This document shows, one piece after another, positions 1-4,971 of a DNA stretch of 5,157 nt. The notes under the pieces are model-generated. The model was not told where the DNA came from. It saw only the letters and a list, made by a program, of their open reading frames with translations, and searched no databases. Each line of letters begins with the position of its first letter. Within the stretch, counting starts at the first letter, position 1. The stretch comes from JALZEG01 sp035942255 (GTDB lineage Bacteria > Actinomycetota > CADDZG01 > WHSQ01): contig DASZDG010000049.1 in assembly GCA_035942255.1 (NCBI GenBank), positions 1 through 5,157 of the forward strand, read 5' to 3'. The position numbers and the translations under genes were made by a program.

Positions 1-1
1 G

Positions 2-616
2 AACGGGGTCATGACGGCGGGGATGCACCACCGCTGGCGCTCGCGCGCGGCGGACCTCGCGCATGTCTCGGCGTCCTCGCGCGTGCTCGACGTGGCGACC
101 GGCACCGGGGACCTCGCGATCGAGATGGCGGGGCGGGGGGCGGAGGTCGTGGGGATGGACTTCTCGTCCGAGATGCTGGCGATCGCGCGCCGCAAGGCGC
201 CGGCGCTTCGCTTCGAGCAGGGGGACGCGCAGGCGCTGTCGTATCCGGACGGGACGTTCGACGCCGCGACCGTCGGGTTCGGGGCGCGGAACTTCGGCGA
301 CCTCGCGCAGGGGATCTCCGAGATGGCGCGGGTCGTCAAGCCGGGCGGGCGCGTCGTCGTGCTCGAGATCACGACGCCGACGAAGCCGCCGCTCTCGACG
401 TTCTTCTCGTTGTGGTTCGACCGGGTCGTGCCGGCGCTGGGGCGGGTCGCCGGCGACCCGGACGCGTACACGTACCTGCCGGCGTCCGTGAAGCGGTTCC
501 CGGACGCACGGGGGTTGGCCGCAATCATGGCCTCCGCCGGCCTGCGCGACATCGGGTGGGTGCTGACGGCCGGCGGGATCATCGCGATCCACCACGGGAC
601 GAAGGCTTCCTCGTGA
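2..616 (+). CDS. menG: Demethylmenaquinone methyltransferase (MenG/UbiE), 5' truncated by window edge
   Basis: Class I SAM-dependent methyltransferase that C-methylates demethylmenaquinone, the last step of menaquinone synthesis, at the inner face of the membrane. Visible residues (204, counted from the codon at base 2) begin NGVMTAGMHHRW, which fits the end of the first UbiE signature (N-x2-hydrophobic-S/T-x3-H-x2-W). The SAM-binding motif I is LDVATGTGDLA (about 29-39), the acidic residue after strand 2 is in GMDFS (51-55), and GFGARNF (92-98) is the family's GFGxRN motif. RVVKPGGRVVVLEIT matches the second UbiE signature, with T replacing the usual final S. The ATG at base 11 lies inside the first signature and is not the true start; roughly 25-35 N-terminal residues, including the usual YD, are missing. 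The stop overlaps the GTG of the next gene (GTGA), so the two are probably cotranslated. The menaquinone rather than ubiquinone role is inferred from the actinobacterial style of the sequence. Confidence 0.93.
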   Translation, partial: NGVMTAGMHHRWRSRAADLAHVSASSRVLDVATGTGDLAIEMAGRGAEVVGMDFSSEMLAIARRKAPALRFEQGDAQALSYPDGTFDAATVGFGARNFGDLAQGISEMARVVKPGGRVVVLEITTPTKPPLSTFFSLWFDRVVPALGRVAGDPDAYTYLPASVKRFPDARGLAAIMASAGLRDIGWVLTAGGIIAIHHGTKASS

Positions 617-1554
617 GCGCGGTCGATCCCGCAGTCGCCCGCGTGGTCGACGCGGGCGGGGCGCAGATCCCTTCGCTGCTCGCCGCCATCGAGACGCGGC
701 TGGCGGTGGCGGCCGGGGGGCACGGCTCCGTGCTCGCGACGCACGCGGGGGCGACGATCGCCGCGGGCGGCAAGCGGTTGCGGCCGCTGCTCGTCCTGCT
801 CGTCGGCGGCGTGGAGTCCGAGGCGCTCGTGCGCGCCGCGGCGTCTGTCGAGCTGGTCCACGCGGCGACGCTCGTCCACGACGACGTGCTGGACGCCGCC
901 GACCTGCGGCGAGGGCGGCCGACGGTGGTGGCGACCTCCGGACGGATGATGGCGACGGCGACCGGCGACCTGTTGTTCTCGCGCGCGTTCGCCGAGCTCG
1001 CGCTGAACGACGACGCCGAGCAGATCCGTGCGCTGTCGCGGGCGTCGTCCGCGCTCGCGCGCGGTGAGCTGCTCCAGCGCGAGGACGCGTTCGACGCCTC
1101 CGTGTCCGTCGAGCGCTACCTGCTGCGCTGCGAGCTGAAGACCGCGGCGCTGTTCGAGGCGGCGTGCGAGCTGGGCGCCTTGGTCGCGGGCCGCGAGACG
1201 GAGGCGCTCGCGGCCTTCGGCCGCCGGATCGGCTTGGCGTTCCAGTTGTTGGACGACGTGCTCGACGTCAGCGGGCCGCCCGAGCGGACGGGCAAGCACC
1301 GCGGCACCGACCTCCTCGACGGCACGGTCACGCTGCCGTTCATCCTCGCCGGCCTGCCGATCGACCCGCGCACGATCGACAAGCCCGAGCGGGCCGCCGA
1401 GGTCTGCGACGCGATCGCGGCCACCGGCGCGCTCGAGGAGTCGCGCGCACGTGCGCTCGCCATCGTCGAGGAGGCGAAGTCAGAGCTGCCGGACCTTCCG
1501 CAGCGACGCGCTCTGGAGCTCGTCGCCGACGGCGTCGTCGAGCGGTACAGCTGA
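613..1554 (+). CDS. trans-Polyprenyl diphosphate synthase (medium/long-chain, menaquinone side chain)
   Basis: Condenses isopentenyl diphosphate units onto an allylic primer to build an all-trans prenyl chain. The 313-residue protein has the family landmarks in order: GGKRLRP (52-58, substrate binding), the first aspartate-rich motif DDVLD (90-94) followed by RRGRPT, and FQLLDDVLD with the second aspartate-rich motif at 214-218, then GKHRGTDLLDGTVTLP (227-242). The fifth and fourth residues before the first motif are Ala85 and Thr86. Small residues there leave the chain-elongation pocket open in known long-chain synthases, so a C30-C45 product is likelier than farnesyl or geranylgeranyl diphosphate. 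Where many relatives have EGKxTLP this one has DGTVTLP; a non-Lys residue also occurs there in HepT-type enzymes. The start is GTG 613, four bases into the menG stop, with a GAAGG ribosome site seven bases upstream; an in-frame ATG at 412 would overlap menG by 200 bases and gives non-homologous sequence. Its partnership with menG points to the menaquinone tail. Exact chain length is not readable from sequence. Confidence 0.92.
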   Translation: MSAVDPAVARVVDAGGAQIPSLLAAIETRLAVAAGGHGSVLATHAGATIAAGGKRLRPLLVLLVGGVESEALVRAAASVELVHAATLVHDDVLDAADLRRGRPTVVATSGRMMATATGDLLFSRAFAELALNDDAEQIRALSRASSALARGELLQREDAFDASVSVERYLLRCELKTAALFEAACELGALVAGRETEALAAFGRRIGLAFQLLDDVLDVSGPPERTGKHRGTDLLDGTVTLPFILAGLPIDPRTIDKPERAAEVCDAIAATGALEESRARALAIVEEAKSELPDLPQRRALELVADGVVERYS

Positions 1555-1575
1555 CCGAGCGAAACGCTGACCGGT

Positions 1576-1581
1576 TAGGAT
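1576..1581 (+). promoter_or_regulatory. Candidate -10 element (TAGGAT) for the small membrane protein gene
   Basis: TAGGAT fits the actinobacterial TAnnnT -10 consensus and ends five bases before GTG 1587. Transcription would therefore begin at or next to the start codon, giving a leaderless mRNA. The embedded AGGA could instead act as a ribosome site six bases from the same GTG, so both readings select the same start. A CTGACC at 1551-1556 is a weak -35 candidate with a long 19-base spacer. This is a motif match only. Confidence 0.45.
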
Positions 1582-1586
1582 CCGCG

Positions 1587-1790
1587 GTGCGGATGCCCGC
1601 CCTGCCTGACCTGATAGCCGTGCTCGCCGGAGTGGGCGCTGTGCTCGGCGGGATCATCGGATTCGCTGTCCACCCGGCGAGCGACCGCCAGATGATCAGC
1701 AACGTGGTCGACGGCGGCCAAGTCGGTGCGATCCTTGGCGGACTGGCCGCGTTCACGATCTGGCTGGGAGGGACCGCCGCCGGTGCATAA
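1587..1790 (+). CDS. Small two-helix membrane protein, unknown function
   Basis: A 67-residue protein I do not recognise. It shows two Gly/Ala-rich hydrophobic segments at about 9-29 and 43-63. They are joined by a short polar loop, roughly HPASDRQMISNVVDG, with both ends short. The helices are small-residue rich (GVGAVLGGIIG and GAILGGLAA), which suits close helix packing or oligomerisation. GTG 1587 is preferred because a TAGGAT -10 or an AGGA ribosome site lies just upstream; ATG 1593, two codons later, is the alternative. It follows the prenyl synthase by 32 bases and overlaps or nearly abuts the next membrane-protein gene, so the two small genes probably form a transcription unit. The small size and lack of a known family keep confidence moderate, but the continuous hydrophobic pattern with high third-position GC argues for real coding. 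Confidence 0.65.
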   Translation: MRMPALPDLIAVLAGVGAVLGGIIGFAVHPASDRQMISNVVDGGQVGAILGGLAAFTIWLGGTAAGA

Positions 1791-2205
1791 TGGCGATGTG
1801 GACATTGGTCGTTCCCTGTTTCGCCGCCGCACCGCCGCGACAATCGCGGGAACGTCCCTGGCCGGCTTTGGAGCAGGAGCGGTTCTCGGCGGCGCCGAGA
1901 CGACCGCTGTCGCGTACTACCTCGTGGGCGCCGCTCTCGTCGCGGCAGCGACATCGCTGGCGCTGGCGACGCAGCTGACGACGGTTCTCGGCCGCGGGGC
2001 GTCGGGGCGGAAAGCAAAGACACCCCCCGCACGGCCGCGCGCATGGCGTGCCGTGCTCGGATACGAAGACGAGCTCGTCGCCTTGGCCGCGGTGATCTTC
2101 GGCGTCGTCGCGATCATCGACGAGTCCGTTGCCCTCGCCGCCGCAGCTGGTCTGCTCGGGCTGCTCGCCGGCGGCGGACGCCTGACGGGCGCCCGCAAGA
2201 AGTAG
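1783..2205 (+). CDS. Small multi-spanning membrane protein, unknown function
   Basis: A protein of about 140 residues that I do not recognise. Counting from this GTG, it starts with a basic stretch ending in RRR (14-16). Hydrophobic segments follow at about 18-37 (Gly/Ala-rich) and 42-65. A basic, proline-containing loop (about 70-93: RKAKTPPARPRAWR) comes next. A final hydrophobic region at about 97-130 may be two short helices separated by a conserved-looking DES, and the end is basic (ARKK). The basic loops suggest N and C termini in the cytoplasm. Start choice is open. GTG 1783 has a strong GGAGG (1767-1771) at an 11-base spacing and overlaps the upstream stop by eight bases. GTG 1798 (135 residues) would instead be a leaderless start behind CATAAT at 1786-1791. 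The twin arginine before a hydrophobic stretch superficially resembles a Tat signal, but the following segments look like ordinary membrane helices. Confidence 0.65.
   Translation: MHNGDVDIGRSLFRRRTAATIAGTSLAGFGAGAVLGGAETTAVAYYLVGAALVAAATSLALATQLTTVLGRGASGRKAKTPPARPRAWRAVLGYEDELVALAAVIFGVVAIIDESVALAAAAGLLGLLAGGGRLTGARKK
1786..1791 (+). promoter_or_regulatory. Possible -10 element (CATAAT) giving a leaderless start at GTG 1798
   Basis: CATAAT is an A/T-rich island in very GC-rich sequence and lies six bases before GTG 1798, the distance at which transcription would start on the GTG itself. It overlaps the stop of the upstream gene, and no -35 is evident. The alternative is translation from GTG 1783 using the GGAGG at 1767-1771, in which case this site is incidental. 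Confidence 0.25.
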
Positions 2206-2209
2206 TGGC

Positions 2210-2653
2210 CTAGAAGTCCTCGGGGAGGACGTGGTCGCCCTCGAGCGCGGTGATGAAGCGCTCGATCTCGTCCTCCATGTTGGCCTGCATCAGGCGCTTG
2301 AGGTCGCGAACGAGGGCCTCGGTGCCGCGGTCGAGCTCCTCGTCGAAGCGCTCGACGACGTTCTGCTCGTACACCCCGGTCCCGTTCCACTCGCAGTTGG
2401 GGCAGCGGAGCGTGACCTCCCAATGGGTGGCCCCGGCCTCCTCCCACTCCACCGGATAGACGAGGCCCGACTCGCAGGTGCCGCACAGATGAAGGTCGGC
2501 GGTCTCGGCGTGCTCGTGGTGCGCCGGCAGCGAAGGGCTCCGCGGAGCGGCGCCCGTGGGCTCGTTCTCGAAGTACACGACCTCGATCGTCTTGCCCGAG
2601 GGAAGGACGACTCGGCGGACGTGGTGGTGGTGATGATCAGGGTGCTGGCTCAT
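2210..2653 (-). CDS. His-rich zinc-ribbon protein, unknown function
   Basis: A 147-residue soluble protein that I do not recognise as a named family. The N-terminus is histidine-rich: MSQHPDHHHHHVRR has five consecutive His (7-11), and a second cluster, HHEH, is at 45-48. A short beta-like segment, VVLPSGKTIEVVYFE, is at 15-29. The core is a four-cysteine zinc ribbon, CGTC at 57-60 and CPNC at 84-87, with 23 intervening residues. The C-terminal half (about 97-138) is a charged, probably helical region with many Glu, Asp and Arg, and the protein ends in EGDHVLPEDF. There is no signal peptide or membrane segment, so it is cytosolic. ATG at base 2653 is chosen because AGAGG (2659-2663) sits five bases upstream. 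In-frame ATGs at 2674 and 2704 would add 7 or 17 residues but have no ribosome site. It is transcribed divergently from tatA. Zinc binding is well supported; nucleic-acid or metal-homeostasis roles are only guesses. Confidence 0.8.
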   Translation of the reverse strand: MSQHPDHHHHHVRRVVLPSGKTIEVVYFENEPTGAAPRSPSLPAHHEHAETADLHLCGTCESGLVYPVEWEEAGATHWEVTLRCPNCEWNGTGVYEQNVVERFDEELDRGTEALVRDLKRLMQANMEDEIERFITALEGDHVLPEDF

Positions 2654-2658
2654 GTGAA

Positions 2659-2663
2659 CCTCT
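2659..2663 (-). promoter_or_regulatory. Ribosome binding site AGAGG deciding the start of the zinc-ribbon gene
   Basis: On the minus strand AGAGG lies five bases before the ATG at 2653. This favours that start over the two upstream in-frame ATGs, which lack any purine-rich site. Confidence 0.6.
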
Positions 2664-2745
2664 GCGCCCTTCATCGGACAGTGGCCGACCGAACTTGACA
2701 GCAATTCGAATACGTGCTGGACGCGGGCGCGTTCCCCGCACCGGC

Positions 2746-2751
2746 TACGCT
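2746..2751 (+). promoter_or_regulatory. Candidate -10 element (TACGCT) of the tatA operon promoter
   Basis: TACGCT matches TAnnnT and would place the transcript start near 2757-2758, leaving a leader of about 20 bases that contains the tatA ribosome site. The surrounding GCTAnnCTTCC (2744-2754) recurs in front of the tRNA-Lys gene at 4844-4854, which strengthens both calls. No good -35 hexamer is seen at the expected spacing. Confidence 0.45.
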
Positions 2752-2766
2752 TCCGGGACCGCTACC

Positions 2767-2772
2767 GAGGAG
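2767..2772 (+). promoter_or_regulatory. Ribosome binding site GAGGAG of tatA
   Basis: GAGGAG ends five bases before ATG 2778. It is the strongest Shine-Dalgarno sequence in the Tat operon; the downstream tatC has none, so tatC translation probably depends on ribosomes that have just finished tatA. Confidence 0.75.
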
Positions 2773-2777
2773 TCCCA

Positions 2778-3026
2778 ATGCCGGGCATCGGCATCCCTGA
2801 GCTCATCATCGTCCTCGTCATCCTCCTGGTCATCTTCGGGCCGAAGCGCCTGCCCGGCCTGGGGCGCTCGCTGGGCTCCGGAATGCGGGAGTTCAAGGAC
2901 TCGATCAGCGGCCGCTCGAAGGACGAGGACGACGAGCAGGACGAGCCGCTCGCGCTCGAGCGGAGCACGGCGTCCTCGGTGTCGGAGCAGCGCGCCGACG
3001 ACCGGGTCTCCGAGCCGCGCGCGTAG
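2778..3026 (+). CDS. tatA: Sec-independent protein translocase TatA
   Basis: Pore- or patch-forming subunit of the twin-arginine translocase, which exports folded proteins carrying an RR signal peptide across the cytoplasmic membrane using the proton gradient. The 82 residues show the TatA plan. There is a very short extracytoplasmic N-terminus with a polar residue at position 8 (Glu8), then one membrane helix (about 8-20, ELIIVLVILLVIF). The FGPKRLP hinge (20-26) contains the invariant FG, and an amphipathic helix spans about 27-44 (GRSLGSGMREFKDSI). An acidic patch DEDDEQDE (49-56) and a disordered polar tail follow. Glu8 is often seen in TatB, but the short length and GPKRLP favour TatA; no separate tatB is in the window, so this protein may serve both roles as in minimal TatAC systems. 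It is the first gene of a tatA-tatC-TPR operon. Its stop is only one sense codon from the tatC start and in the same frame. Confidence 0.95.
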   Translation: MPGIGIPELIIVLVILLVIFGPKRLPGLGRSLGSGMREFKDSISGRSKDEDDEQDEPLALERSTASSVSEQRADDRVSEPRA

Positions 3027-3029
3027 ACG

Positions 3030-4091
3030 TTGGCCACCGCGCTCCGCGGCCCGGTCAAACACGACGAGCACCTGAGCCTCGTCGAGCACCTCGACGAGCT
3101 GCGCTCGCGGCTGATCGTCTGCGTCCTCGCGCTCGTCGTCTGCTTCGGCCTCACGTTCTGGCAGAACGAGGCGGTCCTCGACGTCATCAACGAGCCGCTC
3201 AAGAACACGCAGAACCTCGAGGGGGAGAAGCGCTCGAACGACCCGCTCGAGCAGAGCGCGCGCTTCCAGATCGAGACCGGGAAGTCCGCGCGGGCGAACC
3301 AGCTCGCCGCGCGGCGCCAGCGGCTGGCGATCGAGGCGCAGCTCGCTTTGGCCGACGACCTCTCGCGGGGCCAGCGCGCGGCACTCGAACTGGCCCGGGA
3401 CGGGTGGTTCGCGGCGGAGCGCGCGAGCGCGCGGCAGGCCGAGGCGGTCCCGTCCAACCGCGAGCGGCTTCCCGTGACGCTCGGGGTCGCCGAGCCGTTC
3501 ACGACGACGATGAGCGTCGCCTTCTACGCGGCGCTGCTGCTCGCGCTGCCGCTGATCCTCTACCAGGCGTACGCGTTCGTCATACCGGCGTTCGAGCCCG
3601 GGGAGCGGAGGATCGCGGTCCCGCTGCTGATGCTCGTGCCGGTCCTGTTCCTCGGCGGCGTGGCCTTCGGCTACTTCGTCGTCTTACCTCGTGCCGTCGA
3701 GTTCCTCCAGAACTTCAACGACGACGAGTTCGACATCCTCATCCAGGCCCGGGACTACTACAAGTTCGCGATCATGTTCGTGGCGGGGATCGGGGTGCTG
3801 TTCCAGATCCCCGTCGGTGTTCTGATCGTCACGCGGCTCGGGATCGTCACGCCGCGCCAGCTGCAGCGCAACTGGGGCTACGTCCTGCTCGGGATCGCGG
3901 TCCTCGCCGCGGTCGCGACGCCCACCCCCGATCCGGTCACGATGACGCTCGCGATGCTCCCGCTGTTCGTGCTCTTCGAGCTGAGTATCCTGATCGCAGC
4001 CTGGGTCAACCGGGTGAGCCCGCCGGGCTCGCTCTGGGGCGACGACGACGAAGAGGTCGCGCTCGCCCACTCCGACGAAGACGAGGACTGA
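3030..4091 (+). CDS. tatC: Sec-independent protein translocase TatC with enlarged first periplasmic loop
   Basis: Multi-spanning receptor that binds twin-arginine signal peptides and recruits TatA. The 353 residues carry HLDELRSRL at 20-28 (Glu23, matching the signal-binding Glu of the N-terminal TatC motif) and a first membrane helix at about 28-44. PLILYQAYAFVIPAF then GERR (174-194) is the conserved cytoplasmic loop, with Glu192. YFVVLP is at 215-220, LFQIPV at 257-262 has Gln where many TatCs have an intramembrane Glu, and TPTPDPV at 297-303 holds the conserved Asp. TatC is usually near 250 residues; the excess is an Ala/Arg/Glu-rich, helix-prone insertion at about 58-147, plus an acidic tail (GDDDEE, SDEDED). 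The start must be TTG 3030: TAG of tatA lies six bases upstream in the same frame, and the first in-frame ATG (residue 161) is past helix 1. No ribosome site precedes it, so coupling to tatA is likely. Confidence 0.95.
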   Translation: MATALRGPVKHDEHLSLVEHLDELRSRLIVCVLALVVCFGLTFWQNEAVLDVINEPLKNTQNLEGEKRSNDPLEQSARFQIETGKSARANQLAARRQRLAIEAQLALADDLSRGQRAALELARDGWFAAERASARQAEAVPSNRERLPVTLGVAEPFTTTMSVAFYAALLLALPLILYQAYAFVIPAFEPGERRIAVPLLMLVPVLFLGGVAFGYFVVLPRAVEFLQNFNDDEFDILIQARDYYKFAIMFVAGIGVLFQIPVGVLIVTRLGIVTPRQLQRNWGYVLLGIAVLAAVATPTPDPVTMTLAMLPLFVLFELSILIAAWVNRVSPPGSLWGDDDEEVALAHSDEDED

Positions 4092-4100
4092 CTCCACCCG

Positions 4101-4826
4101 ATGCTGTTCGACCTCCGTGGCCGCGGCCGGCGCCGCACCGTCCAGGTCATCTACCTGACGCTCGCCATCCTCCTGGGCGGTGGCCTCGTGCTGTTCGGGA
4201 TCGGCGGCGACGTCCAGGGCGGCCTCGTCGACGCGCTGACGGGCAGCGACGGCGGGTCGGACAACGACGCCCTCGAGGAGCAGGTCGAGAAGGCCGAGGA
4301 GCGCGTCAAGGCCAACCGGCAGGACCCGAACGCCTGGGCCGAGCTCGCCCGCGCGAAGTTCAACCTGGCCGGCCAGACCGACGGCTTCGACGAGACGACC
4401 GGCGCCTTCGACGGTGACTCGAGGGCGGTGGTGCTCGACGCGACGCGTGCGTGGGAGCAGCACCTGAAGCTCGCGGGCGACAAGCCCAACGCGGACGTCG
4501 CCGCGGTGCTGACCCGGGCCTTCGTCGCGCTCGACCAACCCGAGAAGGCGGTCCGGACGCAGGAGATCCTCATCGACTCGTTGCCGAACCCAGGCTTCGG
4601 GCAGTACCTCGCGCTGGCCGAGTACGCCTACCTCGCGGGCCAGACGCGCAAGGGCGACCTCGCCGCGGCGAAGGCGGTCGAGGACGCGAAGGAGGAGGAC
4701 CTCCCGAAGGAGAAGATCGACGAGATCGAGTCGACGGGAGCGGCGCTGAAGTCCCAGATCGCGCAGCAGCAGGCCGAGCAGGCGGGCGGCGCAGCGGGCG
4801 GCACCCCCGCCCCGACGGGCCCGTAG
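4101..4826 (+). CDS. Membrane-anchored TPR-like protein, third gene of the tat operon
   Basis: A 241-residue protein with no specific name that I can assign. An arginine-rich N-terminus (RGRGRRR, 6-12) precedes one hydrophobic helix at about 14-34. By the positive-inside rule this anchors the protein with its C-terminal domain outside the cytoplasm. From about 57 the sequence is alpha-helical with TPR character: EKAEERVKANRQDPNAWAELARAKFNLAG (63-91), a helical pair around WEQHLKLAGDKPNADVAAVLTRAFVALDQPEKAV (118-151, spanning typical TPR spacing), and a third pair at about 165-196 (QYLALAEYAYLAGQ). The end is glutamine-rich and then Gly/Ala/Pro low complexity. ATG 4101 is nine bases after the tatC stop; a GAGGA at 4083-4087 is 13 bases away, so initiation is weak or coupled. 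Co-transcription with tatAC suggests an envelope role, perhaps as a scaffold or quality-control factor, but this is inference. Confidence 0.85.
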   Translation: MLFDLRGRGRRRTVQVIYLTLAILLGGGLVLFGIGGDVQGGLVDALTGSDGGSDNDALEEQVEKAEERVKANRQDPNAWAELARAKFNLAGQTDGFDETTGAFDGDSRAVVLDATRAWEQHLKLAGDKPNADVAAVLTRAFVALDQPEKAVRTQEILIDSLPNPGFGQYLALAEYAYLAGQTRKGDLAAAKAVEDAKEEDLPKEKIDEIESTGAALKSQIAQQQAEQAGGAAGGTPAPTGP

Positions 4827-4845
4827 CACCGCACCAACCCGTCGC

Positions 4846-4851
4846 TATCCT
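4846..4851 (+). promoter_or_regulatory. Candidate -10 element (TATCCT) of the tRNA-Lys gene
   Basis: TATCCT matches TAnnnT and sits 10 bases before the mature tRNA 5' end, giving a predicted transcript start near 4857-4858 and a leader of only 4-5 bases. It lies in GCTAnnCTTCC (4844-4854), shared with the tatA promoter candidate. No clear -35 is seen; the expected place falls over the end of the TPR gene. Confidence 0.45.
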
Positions 4852-4861
4852 TCCCCGCCGC

Positions 4862-4934
4862 GCCCCTGTAGCTCAACTGGCAGAGCAGCGGACTCTTAAT
4901 CCGAAGGTTGAAGGTTCGATTCCTTCCGGGGGCA
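4862..4934 (+). tRNA. tRNA-Lys, anticodon CUU
   Basis: A 73-base tRNA that folds as a full cloverleaf. The acceptor stem is GCCCCTG (4862-4868) with CGGGGGC (4927-4933), including one T-G wobble, and A4934 is the discriminator. The D stem is GCTC/GAGC (4871-4874 with 4883-4886). The anticodon loop is CTCTTAA (4893-4899) with CTT at 4895-4897, which reads AAG lysine codons, the favoured Lys codon in this GC-rich genome. The variable loop is AGGTT, and the T arm is GAAGG/CCTTC around TTCGATT. The first anticodon-stem position is a G-A mismatch (4888 with 4904), leaving four Watson-Crick pairs. CCA is not encoded and must be added after transcription. It follows the TPR gene by 35 bases and seems to have its own promoter. 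Confidence 0.97.
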
Positions 4935-4954
4935 TGACGTACACCCCCGAGCTG

Positions 4955-4971
4955 GCCCGCGTTGATCGGGC
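4955..4971 (+). terminator. Weak hairpin downstream of tRNA-Lys
   Basis: GCCCG (4955-4959) pairs with CGGGC (4967-4971) around a seven-base loop, 20 bases after the tRNA. There is no T-run, so this is only a possible terminator or 3'-processing landmark. Apart from it, I see nothing convincing between 4935 and 5031. Confidence 0.2.

Noticed and set aside
11..13. ATG as the menG start
   Set aside because: It sits inside the first UbiE signature, and the upstream codons in frame (N-G-V) continue that signature, so the gene begins before the window.
412..612. Upstream ATG extension of the prenyl synthase
   Set aside because: The extra 67 residues are a frame shadow of menG; GTG 613 has a ribosome site and the GTGA overlap.
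1798..1875. Twin-arginine signal peptide in the second small membrane protein
   Set aside because: RRR precedes a hydrophobic stretch, but the rest of the protein is membrane helices rather than an exported domain, and no cleavage site is evident.
1790..1978. TAATG stop-start overlap opening a 62-codon frame
   Set aside because: The overlap looks like classic coupling, but the frame encodes Arg/Trp/Pro-rich nonsense; the frame that gives membrane helices starts at GTG 1783 or 1798.
2695..2700. Perfect TTGACA (-35 consensus) on the plus strand upstream of tatA
   Set aside because: No TAnnnT lies 16-18 bases downstream, and it is 45 bases from the likely tatA -10, so it does not form a standard promoter by itself.
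3404..4417. 337-codon plus-strand frame overlapping tatC
   Set aside because: Arg/Ala/Pro-rich frame-shifted shadow of tatC and the TPR gene.
3684..4829. 381-codon minus-strand open frame opposite tatC and the TPR gene
   Set aside because: Long antisense frames are common in very GC-rich genes. Its composition is monotonously Arg, Leu, Val and Asp with no domains, while tatC and the TPR gene on the plus strand are convincing.
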